In this document: piece after piece, positions 11,549 through 23,619 of the stretch
Layout of the letters: every line of letters begins with the position of its first letter
How positions within the stretch are numbered: the first letter of the stretch is position 1
The notes under the pieces: generated by a model
Told to the model about the DNA's origin: nothing
What the model saw: the letters and a program-made list of their open reading frames with translations, nothing else
Databases searched by the model: none
Source: Siphonodentalium dalli
Lineage: Eukaryota > Mollusca > Scaphopoda > Gadilida > Siphonodentaliidae
DNA length: 64,000 nt
Direction of reading: 5' to 3'
NCBI GenBank assembly: GCA_032622095.1
Contig: CP136067.1
Span: 134,915,990-134,979,989 of the forward strand
Position numbers and translations under genes: made by a program

Positions 11549-12646
11549 ATGTTGCCAAAACCTGATGCGTTGCAGATGTTCAATAAGAGAAGTGCGTGGG
11601 GATGGGGAATTTCCTGTGAGTGTTGCTACAATTCCTGCGTAGTTGAAAAGAGTGCTTCTTCTGGTCAAGTGCAAAATTCAGTGGCCAGGATAACGGCTGA
11701 ACGCGTTCAACCTATTTCGAGTGCGGTGGATAACATGTGTGTAACTGATCCCGATAATACAGAGAAATACATCGCGGTACCTGCAGTTGAAGTACACACT
11801 CGTTTCACTCCGTTGGATGACTCTATGAAGAAAACGACTCAGCAAAATGTACATTCGAAAAATGCGATAAATCTGACATCAAATTCTCAACGAATGTCAC
11901 AAAGAGTCAACCCCAGAAAAGTGCATCTGATCGTTGGCGACTCAGTCTTGCGTTACCTGGATCCGAAAAAAATGTCCCGAGGTGATTATGTCAAGAAAGT
12001 TTCGATAGGAGGATTGAGATTGGAAGGCGTGTTGGAATGGTTTGAGTCATCGGATGTCATCGAGAATGTGTACAAGGTTACAATACATGTCGGTATAAAT
12101 TCTTGTCGGCATGGAATGGAAACAGACGAGCAGTTATTTACAGGTGTGATATATAAGATCCGAGAATTGTATCCGCAAGCGCTCATCAGATTCTCTTCAG
12201 TACTACCGACACCTAGTCGAGCTGGTGCGAATAAAGTCATTTATTCTACTAATGAATTATATCGACGCCTATGTTCATGGATGGGGTGTCAGTTCATCGA
12301 TCATGCGCCCAGTTTTTCAGAGCGCAGTGGTTTCGTCCCACGTAGATATTTTTATGACAACTGGCATCCAAGTGATCTTGGAATAGAGATTTTGGTGAAT
12401 GAAATAAAAGTTGGCGTCATGGACGTACAATCTGAGCCGTACCGAGAATCTTCAGAAGCACAAAACAGTGAAATCAGACCCAGGGTAAGAATGAACAGAA
12501 GTGAAAGTTCAAGATCTAATGAACAGTTTCCAAAAGAAGTGCATCGTGCACGTTTTGTTGATAATGTGGGAGCGATGAATGTGAATGACATTTCAGGATT
12601 GCGTGCAATACTCGCAAGTGCTCTTAAAATAACTGGTAATGTTTAA
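11549..12646 (+). CDS. LINE ORF1 protein with SGNH hydrolase (esterase) domain
   Basis: This 365-residue frame is ORF1 of the LINE. The N-terminal 115 residues are polar with a Cys cluster (CECCYNSC, residues 23-30). Residues 124-290 match an SGNH/GDSL hydrolase: nucleophile block VGDSVL (Ser132), glycine block IGG (153-155), VGIN (181-184, Asn of block III) and the Asp-His pair in YDNWHPSD (Asp270, His273). The triad Ser-Asp-His is therefore intact, so the domain could fold and hydrolyse esters. Known relatives are the ORF1 esterases of CR1/L2-type LINEs, where the role is thought to be lipid or RNP related. The start at 11549 is the first ATG of the open frame; the real N terminus may lie upstream and be displaced by the family B MITE. 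ORF2 follows 334 bp downstream. Confidence 0.85.
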   Translation: MLPKPDALQMFNKRSAWGWGISCECCYNSCVVEKSASSGQVQNSVARITAERVQPISSAVDNMCVTDPDNTEKYIAVPAVEVHTRFTPLDDSMKKTTQQNVHSKNAINLTSNSQRMSQRVNPRKVHLIVGDSVLRYLDPKKMSRGDYVKKVSIGGLRLEGVLEWFESSDVIENVYKVTIHVGINSCRHGMETDEQLFTGVIYKIRELYPQALIRFSSVLPTPSRAGANKVIYSTNELYRRLCSWMGCQFIDHAPSFSERSGFVPRRYFYDNWHPSDLGIEILVNEIKVGVMDVQSEPYRESSEAQNSEIRPRVRMNRSESSRSNEQFPKEVHRARFVDNVGAMNVNDISGLRAILASALKITGNV

Positions 12647-12980
12647 TTATTTCAAATCGTAATTGATGATGAGTATCATGAGAGCACATGTATAAGTATA
12701 TGTATAGGTATATATGTAGTATGTGCCTGTGTATGTACGGGTATGTATGTGTATATGCATATGTGTATATATATATATATGTATGTTGTATGTACATGTA
12801 CATGTATGTGTATGTATATGTATGTATGCATATATGTGCATCTTAATTATCTATTTTCTTTGCATGTACAGGAAGTTCTTGCATTTGAGTGATTGAAAAG
12901 TTATAGATAGTACAATTTGAATATATACCCTTCCTGCATGGTTTCATTTTGACTTCGGTGGTGCAAGTTTTATTCATATT
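12647..12980 (+). repeat. Inter-ORF spacer with GTAT/TATG microsatellite
   Basis: About 12690-12840 is an imperfect (GTAT)n and (ATGT)n tract, followed by AT-rich DNA up to the ORF2 start. The open frame on its reverse strand is low complexity. Confidence 0.8.
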
Positions 12981-15900
12981 ATGTCTGAGCGGAATTTTTC
13001 AACTGAAATTACGTCGAATAAAGCTACATTTACATTGTGGAATGTTCAAGGAATTAAATTAGATGACAACAGTTTCCTCGAAAAGTTGATAAAGTATGAT
13101 TTTATTGCTTTGGTAGAAACAAGGCATAAAGAAAGTTCGGATATTCATATTCCGGGTTATAAATGCATAGATTTCCCTAGACTTGACGGTGATAGAGGTG
13201 GAATAGTATTTTATTATCGCAATCAATACGCAAGATTTTTCGTAAATTCTAAAAGAATAAGTGAGTTTACCATTTCCGTCGAATTCAAGGGAAATATGTT
13301 TAATATTTCTAACAAAATTGCTTTCATAGCCAATTATATCCCCCCTGCCAACTCCAGTTATTGGGATACAAGAAGTGATATGAAGACAAATGTGTTTTCG
13401 CAAATTCAGAATCATTTACTACAGTATCAAACATGTGATCTTATAATTATGGCAGGTGACTTTAATGCTCGGACGGGAATTAAACCGGATCATGTTGTTG
13501 GAGAAAATGATCGCAGTAATCACCATATACCAGTACCTGATGATTATATATTAGATACAAGCAAAATAAGGACTAGTATGGACTCGAATGTTAACAGTTT
13601 TGGTAACCAGTTATTGGCCGTCTGTAGTAATACAAGCATGAGAATTGTTAACGGGCGTACATTGGGTGATGCCTTAGGCCATTTCACTAGTTACCAATAT
13701 AATGGTGCTAGTGTCGTTGATTATGTTATAATATCGGAAATGTATTTGTCCGATATCGATTATTTTTGTGTTAAAATACCTACCAAACATTCAGATCATT
13801 GTCAGCTAACGGCTCATTTTAATTATTATACAACGCAGGGCAGAACAAAACATGCGTTTATTCAGACAAAATGTAGATTGAAATGGACTATGAACAGCAA
13901 AGAAATAGCACTGGATCACATTCAGAAGCCGGAATTTCAGAATAAACTCGAACGATATAAATTAATGACTTACAAAAACGATCGCGTTGGTACCCTTGCG
14001 ATATTGGATGACTTTATGTCAATGGTTAATCATATAAATTATGTATCGTGTACTCATATTTCAAATCGTAGAAGAAAAAATAAAAGGAAAAGAAAGTGGT
14101 TTGACGAAAGGTGTAAGACATTAAAGTTAGATCTGAAGAACGCGATTCATAACATGAGACAAAATCCATTCAATAACTCTCTTAGAGTTAAGTTTTTCGT
14201 CACTAAAAAAGCCTATAAACGGGAACTGAAACTGAAACGAAAAACATTTTATCAAGATTTATACAATAAACTGGAAAATATGGAATCTAATGATCCAAAA
14301 ACATATTGGGATATTATCGGGGAAATGCGCATCAAACCTAATCATTCACATGATTTAGATCCTGATAGAGCAGTTGACTTCTTCGCTGAATTATATTCTA
14401 CAAATAATATACCACCAGTCAAGAGAAATATTATGTTGAACCAGATTAATGTTGATACTCAAATGTATAACACAAATATTACTTCTACCGAAATTTTGGC
14501 GGCAATCAGTGAACTTAAACTTGGTAAAGCCGAGGGACCGGACAATATCAATAACGGGCTTCTGAAAATAATTGGTCCACACATTGTGTTTGAAATTAAA
14601 AAACTTTTCAATCAGATATTATCATCCGGGCATTATCCAGATAGTTGGAGTAAATCTGTTCTTAGTTTAATATACAAGAAAGGTGACCGTAACGACCCTA
14701 ATAACTATAGGGCTATTGCGGTCAGTTCTGCCATTGGTAAGTTATTTAATAAAGTTATTAATCAAAGAATGAATAAATATCTGGAAGTGAACAATATTAT
14801 AAGCGACGACCAATTTGGATTTTGTAAAGGGAAGCGCACAACCGACAGCGGTTTTATTCTTAAAACAATCATAGATAAATACAGGATTTCTAAAAAACCT
14901 TTATATATATCATTTGTTGATTTTAGAAAGGCTTTTGACTCATGATAAAACTTAAATCTATAGGCATTTCAGGTAGGATTTATGACATAATCCAATCAAT
15001 GTATGATTCAAGTTTTTATAGCGCAAAAACGAGCAAAGGGATTGGGCCATCGCGTTTGTCGCATGTTGGTGTTCGCCAGGGCTTGATTATATCGCCTAAT
15101 TTATTCAAGATTTTTATAGATGATATCAAGTATGTTTTTGAGAAGACCTGTGATCCAGTTAATGTGGGAGACTCAAAGCTCAATCATTTATTATTTGCCG
15201 ATGATCTTGTTTTAATCTCAAGCACTCAAACTGGTCTTCAGTCTTGTCTAAATAACTTAGACTCATATACGCTCAATAATGGGTTAAGCATTAACGTTGA
15301 AAAAACAAAATGCATGATATTAGGATCTAATTGCCAAGCAGGATCTCCTAGATTCTCGATAGGAAATGAAATTGTTGATGTAGTTAATGAGTTTCCATAT
15401 TTAGGAATTAAGTTTTCTTCTAACGGCAAATTTTCAAGTGCTCAAAATGAGTTATCATCTAAAGGTAGGACAACATTTTATTCGCTTACTAATCGCTTCA
15501 ACGCAACAGCTATTGTAAGAAAATTTTAGGTGTTGGTGATGGTGCAACTAATCACGCTGTACGCGCTGAACTTGGTAGGTATCCTTGTTATATTGATGTC
15601 ATATGCAGAATGGCTAGTTATGCACTTAAGTTGACCTCACATACTCGAAATGACCTTTTATACAATGCTATTTGTGAACAAAGAGCGCGGAAAAGTATGT
15701 CAACGTCAATATTTAGAATACTAGAGGCATATGGCCTTGATTTAGATCCCGGCATAGATTTATCAAACAACAAATTTAATGTAATTGTCGGTAAACTTAA
15801 GCAAAGATTACGAAATGAACACGTCGCCGAATTTATCAAATCGATCTTCGATGACAACAAGAAAAGTGGTGAAAATAAATTACGAACTTATAGGCTTTTT

Positions 15901-16296
15901 AAAGATAACTATTCTATGGAGAAATATCTTATTGGAACAAAATGTGTGGAAGATAGAATGCGTTTTACAAGGCTAAGGATTAGTAACCACAATTTATCCA
16001 TTGAAAAAGGTCGACATTTCAAACCGAAGAAGAAATCCATTGAAGATCGAATATGTTTACATTGTCCGATCAAACAGAAACTAGTTGAAGATGAATTTCA
16101 TTTTATAATGAAATGTCCGATATATGCTGATTTGAGAAATGAACTATATGAAGTAATGAAAGTGCAATATAATGGATTTAGCGCTATGTCAGAAACTCGG
16201 CAATTCAATTTGATTCTCAAAAATGAAAAACCAGATTCTTGTTACAAAATATGCAACTTGATTAGAAAATGTTTTGATCGAAGATCCCAGCAGTAG
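12981..16296 (+). pseudogene. LINE ORF2: APE endonuclease and reverse transcriptase, two breaks
   Basis: Frame 1 (12981-14945, 654 codons) carries the APE endonuclease: Asn21 in WNVQG, Glu46 in VETRH, GDFNAR (159-164), DYVI (247-250) and the SDH motif (271-273). It then carries the start of the RT (LGKAEGPDNI, IYKKGD, YRAIAV, DDQFGF, FVDFRKAFDS). A small deletion at about 14941 shifts the frame. Frame 2 (14942-15529) continues with RQGLIISP, the catalytic LFADD and a thumb region. A second break near 15517 removes what is probably a sizeable piece, because KILGVGDGATNHAVRAELGR follows at once. Frame 3 (to 16296) ends with a CxxC...HxxxxC motif (CLHCP ... HFIMKCP). Catalytic residues survive but no single frame spans the protein. 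Confidence 0.9.
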
Positions 16297-16571
16297 CAAC
16301 TATATGTAGAGTAATATTCAACCAAACTGCATGGTTGCATCCTATACATGTATATACATGTATATAAGGTAGTTTTCATTTTAAAGTATTAAGAGGCACT
16401 TATATATATATTATATTGTATATGAAATACTAAATAACTAATTATATATGCAATGAAATAACTACATCACTTGTTGTATATTACTTGTTGTATTTATTTA
16501 ATATTGTTATTGTGTGCATACTGCCTTACATGGTGTTTTATGCTAATAAATGTTATGTTATGTTATGTTAT
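16297..16571 (+). other. LINE 3' UTR and (TGTTA)n tail
   Basis: AT-rich tail with AATAAA (16545-16550) leading directly into four TGTTA repeats. Short tandem tails of this kind are typical of CR1/L2-like elements. Confidence 0.8.
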
Positions 16572-17650
16572 ACAGCGAGCTAAGAGCATACTGCATGGAA
16601 GAATAGAATAAGAAAATATCTCTGACGTCAGAAACTCTTAAGGTGCTGCCATCTATGTATAATCAGGATGTCATGTCTACTGAGAGGGATTCTGTAAAGA
16701 GTGCAGTCGAGACAAAAAAAACATTCAACAAAAAACGTGTGTTCTGTAGTTTTAAAGGGACATGTAAATGTAACTGTAAATGTGATAAAAGCATACAATG
16801 TAAATGTAAATGTGAGAAAGCATACAATGTAAATGTAATTGTGAGAAAGCCTACCAGATCGTAAAACCATCATCACTTAGAAGAAAACACACGAAAAGAC
16901 TTTGTTTTTATCAAACTACATGCAAGGTTTACCTCTCTTTGTGACTCGGTAAGACCGCTGCTATCGGCTACATTTTACCCACATTTGGTAGACTTCCGCG
17001 ATATTAAAATATACACTAAGCGAGCAGAGCAAAATGCTGCCCTTATTAAGCGCACAAAATATTGAACAAAATTTGTGTGGTTTCGTACCTTAAGTTTGGA
17101 AAGTCCCACCAGAACCAAAGAACTATATTTCGAAATGGTGTGATTTGGTTCTCCGATTATTTTATCAACACAAAAATCTAAACGCAAATGGACGACAATG
17201 TCCCGACAACACGCATGGCAAGTCAGACACAAGAGTTCTAATTTGCTCCAATTTTGACGAGTTGCTTGCGAAAATCGTCAACAAATATACCGCTCTGATC
17301 CTCCATTCTGTCATTAAGTTTTTAGTGCGGGAATTGTTCCCAAAGCACATAAGAAATTTGACTTACGTTTTACGATTATTGTTTTAAATCCAGTACTATT
17401 TGAAATGACTGGTTAACTGTTAGAGCTTACCTTGTCACAATTCAATCAACGCTCCATGGTACGATATTTCCGAAGTACGAAACCAGCGTGTTCAAGCACG
17501 GCGATACTTTCGTCGCTAATTTCGTCGAAATATTCAGTGCTTTTGAATTAGCTTTCCGTCTCAATTTCGGGTAAACAAATGTTTGGCCAAAAGTTTGACC
17601 AAATGAAATTTGTATTGGCCAATTTCGAAAAATTTGGCCACCGAAAGCGG
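16572..17650. other. Intergenic; small (TGTAAA)-rich minisatellite at 16755-16850
   Basis: Three 29-bp units 'catacaatgtaaatgtaa' + 'atgtgagaaag' lie at 16755-16850. The rest has short open frames without recognisable domains on either strand. Confidence 0.5.
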
Positions 17651-17869
17651 TATTATGTAAACATTACTGTTACAGTGACAGCAATTTTGTCTACAAACAA
17701 TCGAGCATAGTTTGTTATCATATCAAGAATGTGTACATTATAAAGAATCAGAGCAGTGAAAAATATTCCAGAAAACACATAATTTAAACTCAAACATTTT
17801 ATTGCAATTGCAAGTGGCGATGTTTGTTGATAATATGATTGCATGGTATGTATCAGTAATGTTTACATA
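17651..17869. mobile_element. Possible MITE with TTATGTAAACATTACTG ends
   Basis: TTATGTAAACATTACTG (from about 17652) is repeated inverted at about 17851-17868, bounding a 220-bp AT-rich core. A related 'gtttacataac' and 'ctgttacagtg' arrangement occurs at 35494-35690. Superfamily unknown. Confidence 0.45.
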
Positions 17870-18384
17870 ACAGTGGTATCAACGTGCGAAATATCATCAT
17901 TGGAGAGATATCAATAATATATATAAAACAAAGTCAATCTATTTTCCCATGTTCATCTTATTGATGTTGGTTTTACAAACCTTTTTGTGTTGGTGTAAAC
18001 ATATTTTTATTTCCAAATCCAAACAGATAGCATAATATACAGATCACACATGTAAGCATAATAGAAGTGTTAATATATGGAAACGAGGATCAGACAACAA
18101 GCCCGAGGTCTTATATGAAGTCTTCTCCTCTTTGGCGACATGACCCGTCCCCAATAAGTGAGGGAGGGGTATAGTTCAGAAGGGAAGTGTTGGAAATAAA
18201 GGTTTTCGGAGAATTGGAGATAAATAACATAATTTGAGTTAGGGATGGAAAAGAGGGAAAAGAATGTGTTAGGGATAGCAGGAGACGGAGAGAGAAAAGA
18301 TAGATAGAGAGAGATGGGGAGGAGAAAATAGTCGTAAGATGATTACAGTGGTTGGTTATTTTCAATGACTGTGTTGTTGCGCGA
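17870..18384. repeat. Dispersed repeat copy and purine-rich tract
   Basis: 17991-18075 ('gtaaacatatttttatttcc', 'aaatccaaacagatag') is repeated at about 30088-30165. 18240-18340 is purine-rich (GA/GATA). No gene was seen. Confidence 0.6.
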
Positions 18385-18733
18385 TTAACCTCTTCGCTGC
18401 TTTGACGTCTGTAACTATTACTGACGTAAAAGTGCATGTCGTGTACGGTGTACTATATTATATGGTCCGTAGGTACTACGGACCTACTTCAGCACAATAG
18501 CAGTAGGCCATTAATCATAAATGGAACTCAGAGATTGGTTCATCGGAATAACTGTATCTCGAAGTTTCAAACAGTGTATGATGTTCCACGATTGTGAATG
18601 ATAATAGCCTTTCAACTGAGTCAGTTTTATGGTTCTTGTGATATTCCATTTGTATTTTTCCACTGGAAAATGGCAATAACGTCAACAGCCCAACACACGA
18701 CGTCATAACGTCATTTAGCAGCGAATAGGTTAA
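18385..18733. mobile_element. piggyBac-type MITE, family D
   Basis: TTAA at 18385-18388 and 18730-18733. Termini CCTCTTCGCTGCT and AGCAGCGAATAGG are inverted repeats with one mismatch, with GACGT motifs inside both ends. It lacks the 69-bp hairpin, unlike families A to C. Confidence 0.75.
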
Positions 18734-18746
18734 AAATGACGCTCGT

Positions 18747-19919
18747 CTATACTATATATTTTGAGACTTCGTATATATGTGTGTATATATGTGTGTATAT
18801 ATGTGTGTGTGTACTTCATAGAATCCAAAACGACTGATCCGATCGAGCTCAAATTTCGTATGTAAGTGTAAAATCCCACCGACACCGCCGTAGATGTGTT
18901 TTCGAGAAGCTCTGAGCACCCTTTATCCACTCCCAGTCATCGAAATCAGCTCAAACGGCACGGCCGGGGTTAATAACGTCATTATATATATATATGAAGT
19001 CAGAGTCTCCAAAGTTATACCGGAACAAACACGTGTTTACGTCGTCTTGGGGGTCCACGATGGGAGTCTGACTTCAATGCAATGTTATCGCTCGAAACAC
19101 GTGTTTACTTCGTGTTGAGGTTCACGATGGGAGTCTGACAATTGTTATCGCTCGAAATAGTACATTAGGACGGGAACGGCTGGACAGATTGAGCTCAAAC
19201 TTCCTATCTAAAGGTAAAATACCACGTACGATGTCGTCCACGCGTTTTCCAGAAGCTCCGAGCACCCGTACTCCACTCCCAGTCATAAAAATCAGCTCAA
19301 ACGGCACGGCCGGGGTTAATAACGTCATTATATATATATATACGAAGTCAACGTTATTAGCATCTGCATTGAGTGCATTTCCTAGAACGCAACACGTGTT
19401 TTACGTCGTCTTGAGGTTCACGATGGGAGTCATTTCAATGCAATGTTATCGCTCGAAACACGTGTTTACTTCGTGTTGAGGTTCACGATGGGAGTCTGAC
19501 ATTTCAATGCAATGTTATCGCTCGAAATATTATGCAGAAAGGCAGATCTCGGAAACGGGTGGAGCTATCGACCTGAAATTTGCTATGTGAATGTATCTTG
19601 CACCGGGTACAAATTTTATCGGGTCGCCGAGTCCATGCGACGCCCGTGCAGCGCATGCGCAGACGAGATCTCGGAAACGGGTGGAGCTATCGACCTGAAA
19701 TTTGCTATGTGAATGTATCTTGCGCCGGGTACAAATTTTATCGGGTCGCCGAGTCCGTGCGACGCCAGCTTCGCGCATGCGCAGACCAGATCTCGGAAAC
19801 GGGTGGAGCTACCGGGTACAAATTTTTCTTATTGAAACGCGTGGAGCTAAAAATTAAAAACAAATATTAAAAAAATGTCATGTTTCGGACAAGCCGCCGG
19901 TGGCGGGCTAACCTGCTAG
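18747..19919 (+). mobile_element. Helitron-like element with internal repeats
   Basis: Starts 'tctatactatatattttgag' and ends with hairpin GCCGCCGGTGGCGGGC, eight bases, then CTAG (19916-19919) followed by T, the 3' arrangement expected of Helitrons. Inside are three or more diverged 300-bp blocks ('ctcaaacggcacggccgggg' at about 18951 and 19296) and a triplicated block 'tctcggaaacgggtggagct' at 19547, 19669 and 19791. No Rep/helicase coding sequence, so non-autonomous. Confidence 0.55.
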
Positions 19920-19944
19920 TATTATATAAAGTAATAGTCATAGT

Positions 19945-21745
19945 TTACGTCAGGTTGTTTAAAGACGCCGTTTTTTGTCAGGGATGGGAAGGGGAGGGGA
20001 ACTAATATTGATAAGAATGTTTTAGCCGCCGGCCGATCTATATATCTATATTTGTGAATGTCTATCTATGTACTATAGAAATTGATTTGGAACCATCTAG
20101 ATTGGTGCAAAGAGGTTTAACATTGGTAACTTTTTACGAGGAAGGTAATGGTCCAGGTTTAAATTTTATAAAGTCACGCTGCCACCCTGCTACAGCGCCA
20201 TATGAAAAAATTTAGAGTATATTTCATAACACTGGCACCGCTCTGCATGCCAGCATTGAATCACATCATTAGATTCACGCGGATACCTACATGTTTATCT
20301 AATTTTGGTAATAATTGGCGACAAAATGTTTATCCAGGTATTCGTGTGCCGCTCCTGTCCCCAATCCATGGCCCCTGCGACGCCGACTTTAAGCCCACAC
20401 CATTAGATTCATGTATAGATAATGATTACGGGCGGCCATTTGGTTTTAAAAAAGGTCAAATCAAAATTAATAGGCGTTAAATAATACTCAATAAGTCCAT
20501 TCAATGTAATAGAAGTCAAACTAACATAGACGTGAAATGTAAATAATAGAGATAAACTGTAAATTAATAGACGTGAAATGTAAATAATAGAGATAAACTG
20601 TAAATTAATAGACGTGAAATGTTAATAATAGACATGAAATGTAAATAATAGACGTGAAATATAAATGAATAGACGTGAAATGTAAATAATATACGTCAAA
20701 TTACAATAATAGACGTGAAACTAAATTAGTACAGGTTAAAATGTAAATAATACATGTTTTAATGTAAATTAATGGTCGTCAAATGTAAATAAGAAATGTA
20801 AATAATAGACCCGTCAAATGTAAACTGATATATGTGAGATGTAAATAATAGACGTCAATTGTAAATTGATACACGTGAAATGAAAGTAATAGACCCGTCA
20901 AATGTAATTTGATATACGTGAGATGTAAATAATAGACGTCAAATGTAAATTGATAGAGACGTGAAAATGTAAATAATAGACGTCAAATGTAAATAATAGT
21001 CGTCAAATGTAAATTAACAGAAGTCCTTTTAAAATTAACAGACGTCAAATGTTAATCAACAAAATCCGAATTACATCCAATATAAGTCAATTCACTCTGA
21101 ACATGTCATTTTAAAATCAACAAACGTAATTCTCATCAGCTAACAGACAATGGGGAAGAACTCTATCGTAGACGATCAATTAAAAGAAGTGAAATCTTTA
21201 CCAATAGAAGTGGAAATCATTTTAATCATAGAAATCGGATATAAAAAGTCATTTTATATCGGATTTCTATGATTTTAATAGACGTCGTTAGAGGGCGCGT
21301 TTAATATACTATAGGAAGAGATAACTCTATATCAATTGTGAACAAGCTCTCACAGCGTCGAAATGCAGAATGATGCCAGTGAATTGTGACATTATGTTAC
21401 ACAAAACTAAAGTAAAGGTATACAGTAAGTTTGGATGGATCGTTGATAAATATTAAAATAAATGTTTAGGCAGGGGCAGCAGAAGATAAAACAAAGTTTG
21501 GGGGTCACAGTTTTTCGGTCAGGGTGGGAAAGCACGTAGCCCATACCTCCTATTTTTTCTGTCCCAAACACCACAGCGTCACTCTAGAAATTTTCTAACT
21601 GGACCATTACCTTCCTCGTAAACTTGTACCACTGTTAAAACCCCTTTACAGCCATCTAGATGGTACTACGTCAATTTATATACAACACAGACAGACATTC
21701 GCAAATATAGATATATAGATCGGCGCTAAAACATTCTGATCATGG
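19945..21745. mobile_element. Foldback-like element FB3 with minisatellite core
   Basis: The left arm (about 19963-20180) and right arm (about 21480-21745) are inverted copies. 'acgaggaaggtaatggtcca' near 20137 pairs with its complement near 21602, and 'ctatatatctatatttg' near 20038 with its complement near 21705. Between them lies the minisatellite at 20488-21060. The plan is the same as FB1 and FB2 but the sequence is unrelated. Confidence 0.6.
20488..21060. repeat. 22-27 bp minisatellite (ATAGACGTGAAATGTAAATA)
   Basis: More than twenty diverged units of 'atagacgtgaaatgtaaata' with variants cgtcaaatg and cgtgagatg. It is followed by a hairpin at about 21224-21276 with 23-bp arms that pair with one or two mismatches. 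Confidence 0.85.
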
Positions 21746-21845
21746 TTGACGACTCTCATGTATGATTTAATAACTCAATCATGAATTAACATGAAATTAG
21801 AGATTAATAGGAAACATTATATATACACTATTTACAACATATAGT

Positions 21846-22560
21846 CATCGTCATCTTCAATTTGTCATCATCATCATCATCATCATCGTCAACTTCGTCA
21901 ACACTATAATCGTCATCTGTATTATGCTAATCGTCATCATCATCATCATCATCATCATGACATCATCATCATCATCATCACCATCATCATCCATCATCAC
22001 ATATCGTCTTCGTTGTCATCACCACCGTCATCATTAGAAGGCTGATAACATCGTCGTCAGAACGCGCCATCAGAACGTGTTTACGTCACCGTCATCGGCA
22101 TTATCGTCATTTAATTTATCATCGCCATCATCATCACTATCATGCAGTAATCAATGTCATCGCCATCATCATCGTCATTGCCGATACCATCATCGTCCTC
22201 AACTAACCTCATCAGGATCATAGTCGTCATCGACACGCGTCGATCGATCATGCAGCCATAATCACCATCGCCTCCATCATCGTCATGATCATTATCACCA
22301 CTATCCTGCAGTCATCATCATCAGCAGCAGCGACAGCACCATCATCATCATCATCTTTATCATCACCACTATCATTCAATCATCATAAATGTCAACGTAC
22401 TCGCCATTTCATCGGTATCATGCATCACCATCGTCCTTATCCTCATCATCGACATAATCATCGTCGTCGTTATCATCATCTTTGATATCATCATCGTCTT
22501 TGTCATCGTCATTATTATCGTCATCGTCGTCATAATCCTCGTTATCATCATCACCGTTGT
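21846..22560. repeat. Imperfect (ATC)n trinucleotide tract, about 700 bp
   Basis: Runs of CATCAT, CGTCAT and CACCAT dominate the whole stretch, with short purer blocks (for example 21934-21990). Frames through it are low complexity and not genes. Confidence 0.9.
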
Positions 22561-23051
22561 TATTTGTCGTTTCTTTTCAGTCCTATTTTAATCAAAATAC
22601 CTAGACATTTCTGCCTCGCCCCCTCCAATGATTTACAAATGGTTGACGCCTCTCCCCTCCCCATCCCTGACACAAACGGCACCAATGTGACGTCTTTAAA
22701 CCACACGATTACAATCCGCGTATTCAGATTATTCATCATCATTTATTAGGAAAGCGTCTGGCTGACTCTAACTTAATCCCGTATTTACATGAATATTCAA
22801 CTGTTTTGTTGTCACAATAATAATACACAAATACTAAGTATAACAGTCTACATTTTGTCCTTCTTCAAATCGGAAGGTCTTTTTTTGGATATTTCTTTTT
22901 TTCTGTTCTTTATTTCAGTTCGTAGTTTGTAAAGTGTTCGTGTGTGCATTGTCTTTGTTGATATATACTTTTGATGGACCTCGTTGTGTACATTTATCTC
23001 TGTTGTATCTTACCGCATCACTGCTAATTTGATCACGTATATATCTTGACT
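22561..23051. repeat. Fragment of the 29.96-30.84 kb array, then unique DNA
   Basis: 22566-22745 ('cccctccccatccctgacac', 'cgtctttaaaccacacgatt') matches the array at 29.96-30.84 kb and is inverted relative to 19950-20010. From 22750 nothing was recognised. Confidence 0.6.
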
Positions 23052-23509
23052 TTAAAGGTACTCAGTCCGATCAGACGGTCCCCATGCCATCAAGATACAA
23101 CAACAACAACATTTCTTCAAAATACGCTTTAGTTATCAGAATCGATTTATTGAAACAAAATAATGCTAACCACTGTCAACTGTGGTATCAAATTTCCCAA
23201 AACTTGTTATTTATCAACATTTTGTTCAACAAAATATGGCCGTATTATCACTAAATTATCATGAAATTTGATTTTAGAGTTATCCAACTTCATCCGCAAT
23301 TTTGTTCGAGACCCTCCGTTTGACCACGTATGTGTTTCTGGGCCACATTTTATTACACATCTTGAGGAATAACAAACTTCAAAAATCGATATCTGATCAC
23401 TCGGAGCTTTGATGGGTGGGTTCCTCGACTCGAATCAAAATATTTTACCCCCGAAGCCAGCCAAAGAAATAGTAATCCAGGAGCGTCTGATGCGATTGAG
23501 TACCTTTAA
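23052..23509 (-). mobile_element. Dispersed repeat E, copy 1
   Basis: Inverted ends TTAAAGGTACTCAGTCCGATC and GCGATTGAGTACCTTTAA bound a 458-bp element with the phrase 'ggtgggttcctcgactcg'. Copies 2 and 3 lie on the other strand at about 33806-34217 and 45391-45745. It may be a TTAA-type MITE, but family assignment is open. Confidence 0.65.
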
Positions 23510-23619
23510 CAGAAGTTTGACCGGTCGATTTTATTCTTTTCTACTATACAACATATTTATTCTGTAAAATGACATAACTTCATCTTAATTTCAGTTAGTC
23601 ATTTTCCGTACTATTTTTT

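Larger units (their letters stand above)
10990..16571 (+). mobile_element. Non-LTR retrotransposon (LINE), two ORFs, inactivated
   Basis: Order: 5' region, ORF1 (SGNH hydrolase), inter-ORF spacer with a GTAT microsatellite, ORF2 (APE endonuclease, reverse transcriptase, C-terminal CCHC-like motif), short 3' UTR, AATAAA at 16545-16550, then a (TGTTA)n tail at 16551-16571. An esterase-type ORF1 with an APE-RT ORF2 and a short-repeat tail is known from CR1/L2-group elements, so I place it there at clade level only. ORF2 is broken at two places, so this copy is dead. The 5' limit is set where the preceding array stops and is uncertain. Confidence 0.85.

Noticed and set aside
20488..21060. Possible CRISPR-like array
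   Set aside because: Units are contiguous and diverged with no unique spacers, in a eukaryotic context; it is a minisatellite.
21846..22560. His/Ser-rich and Met/Thr-rich frames
   Set aside because: Low-complexity translation of ATC repeats.
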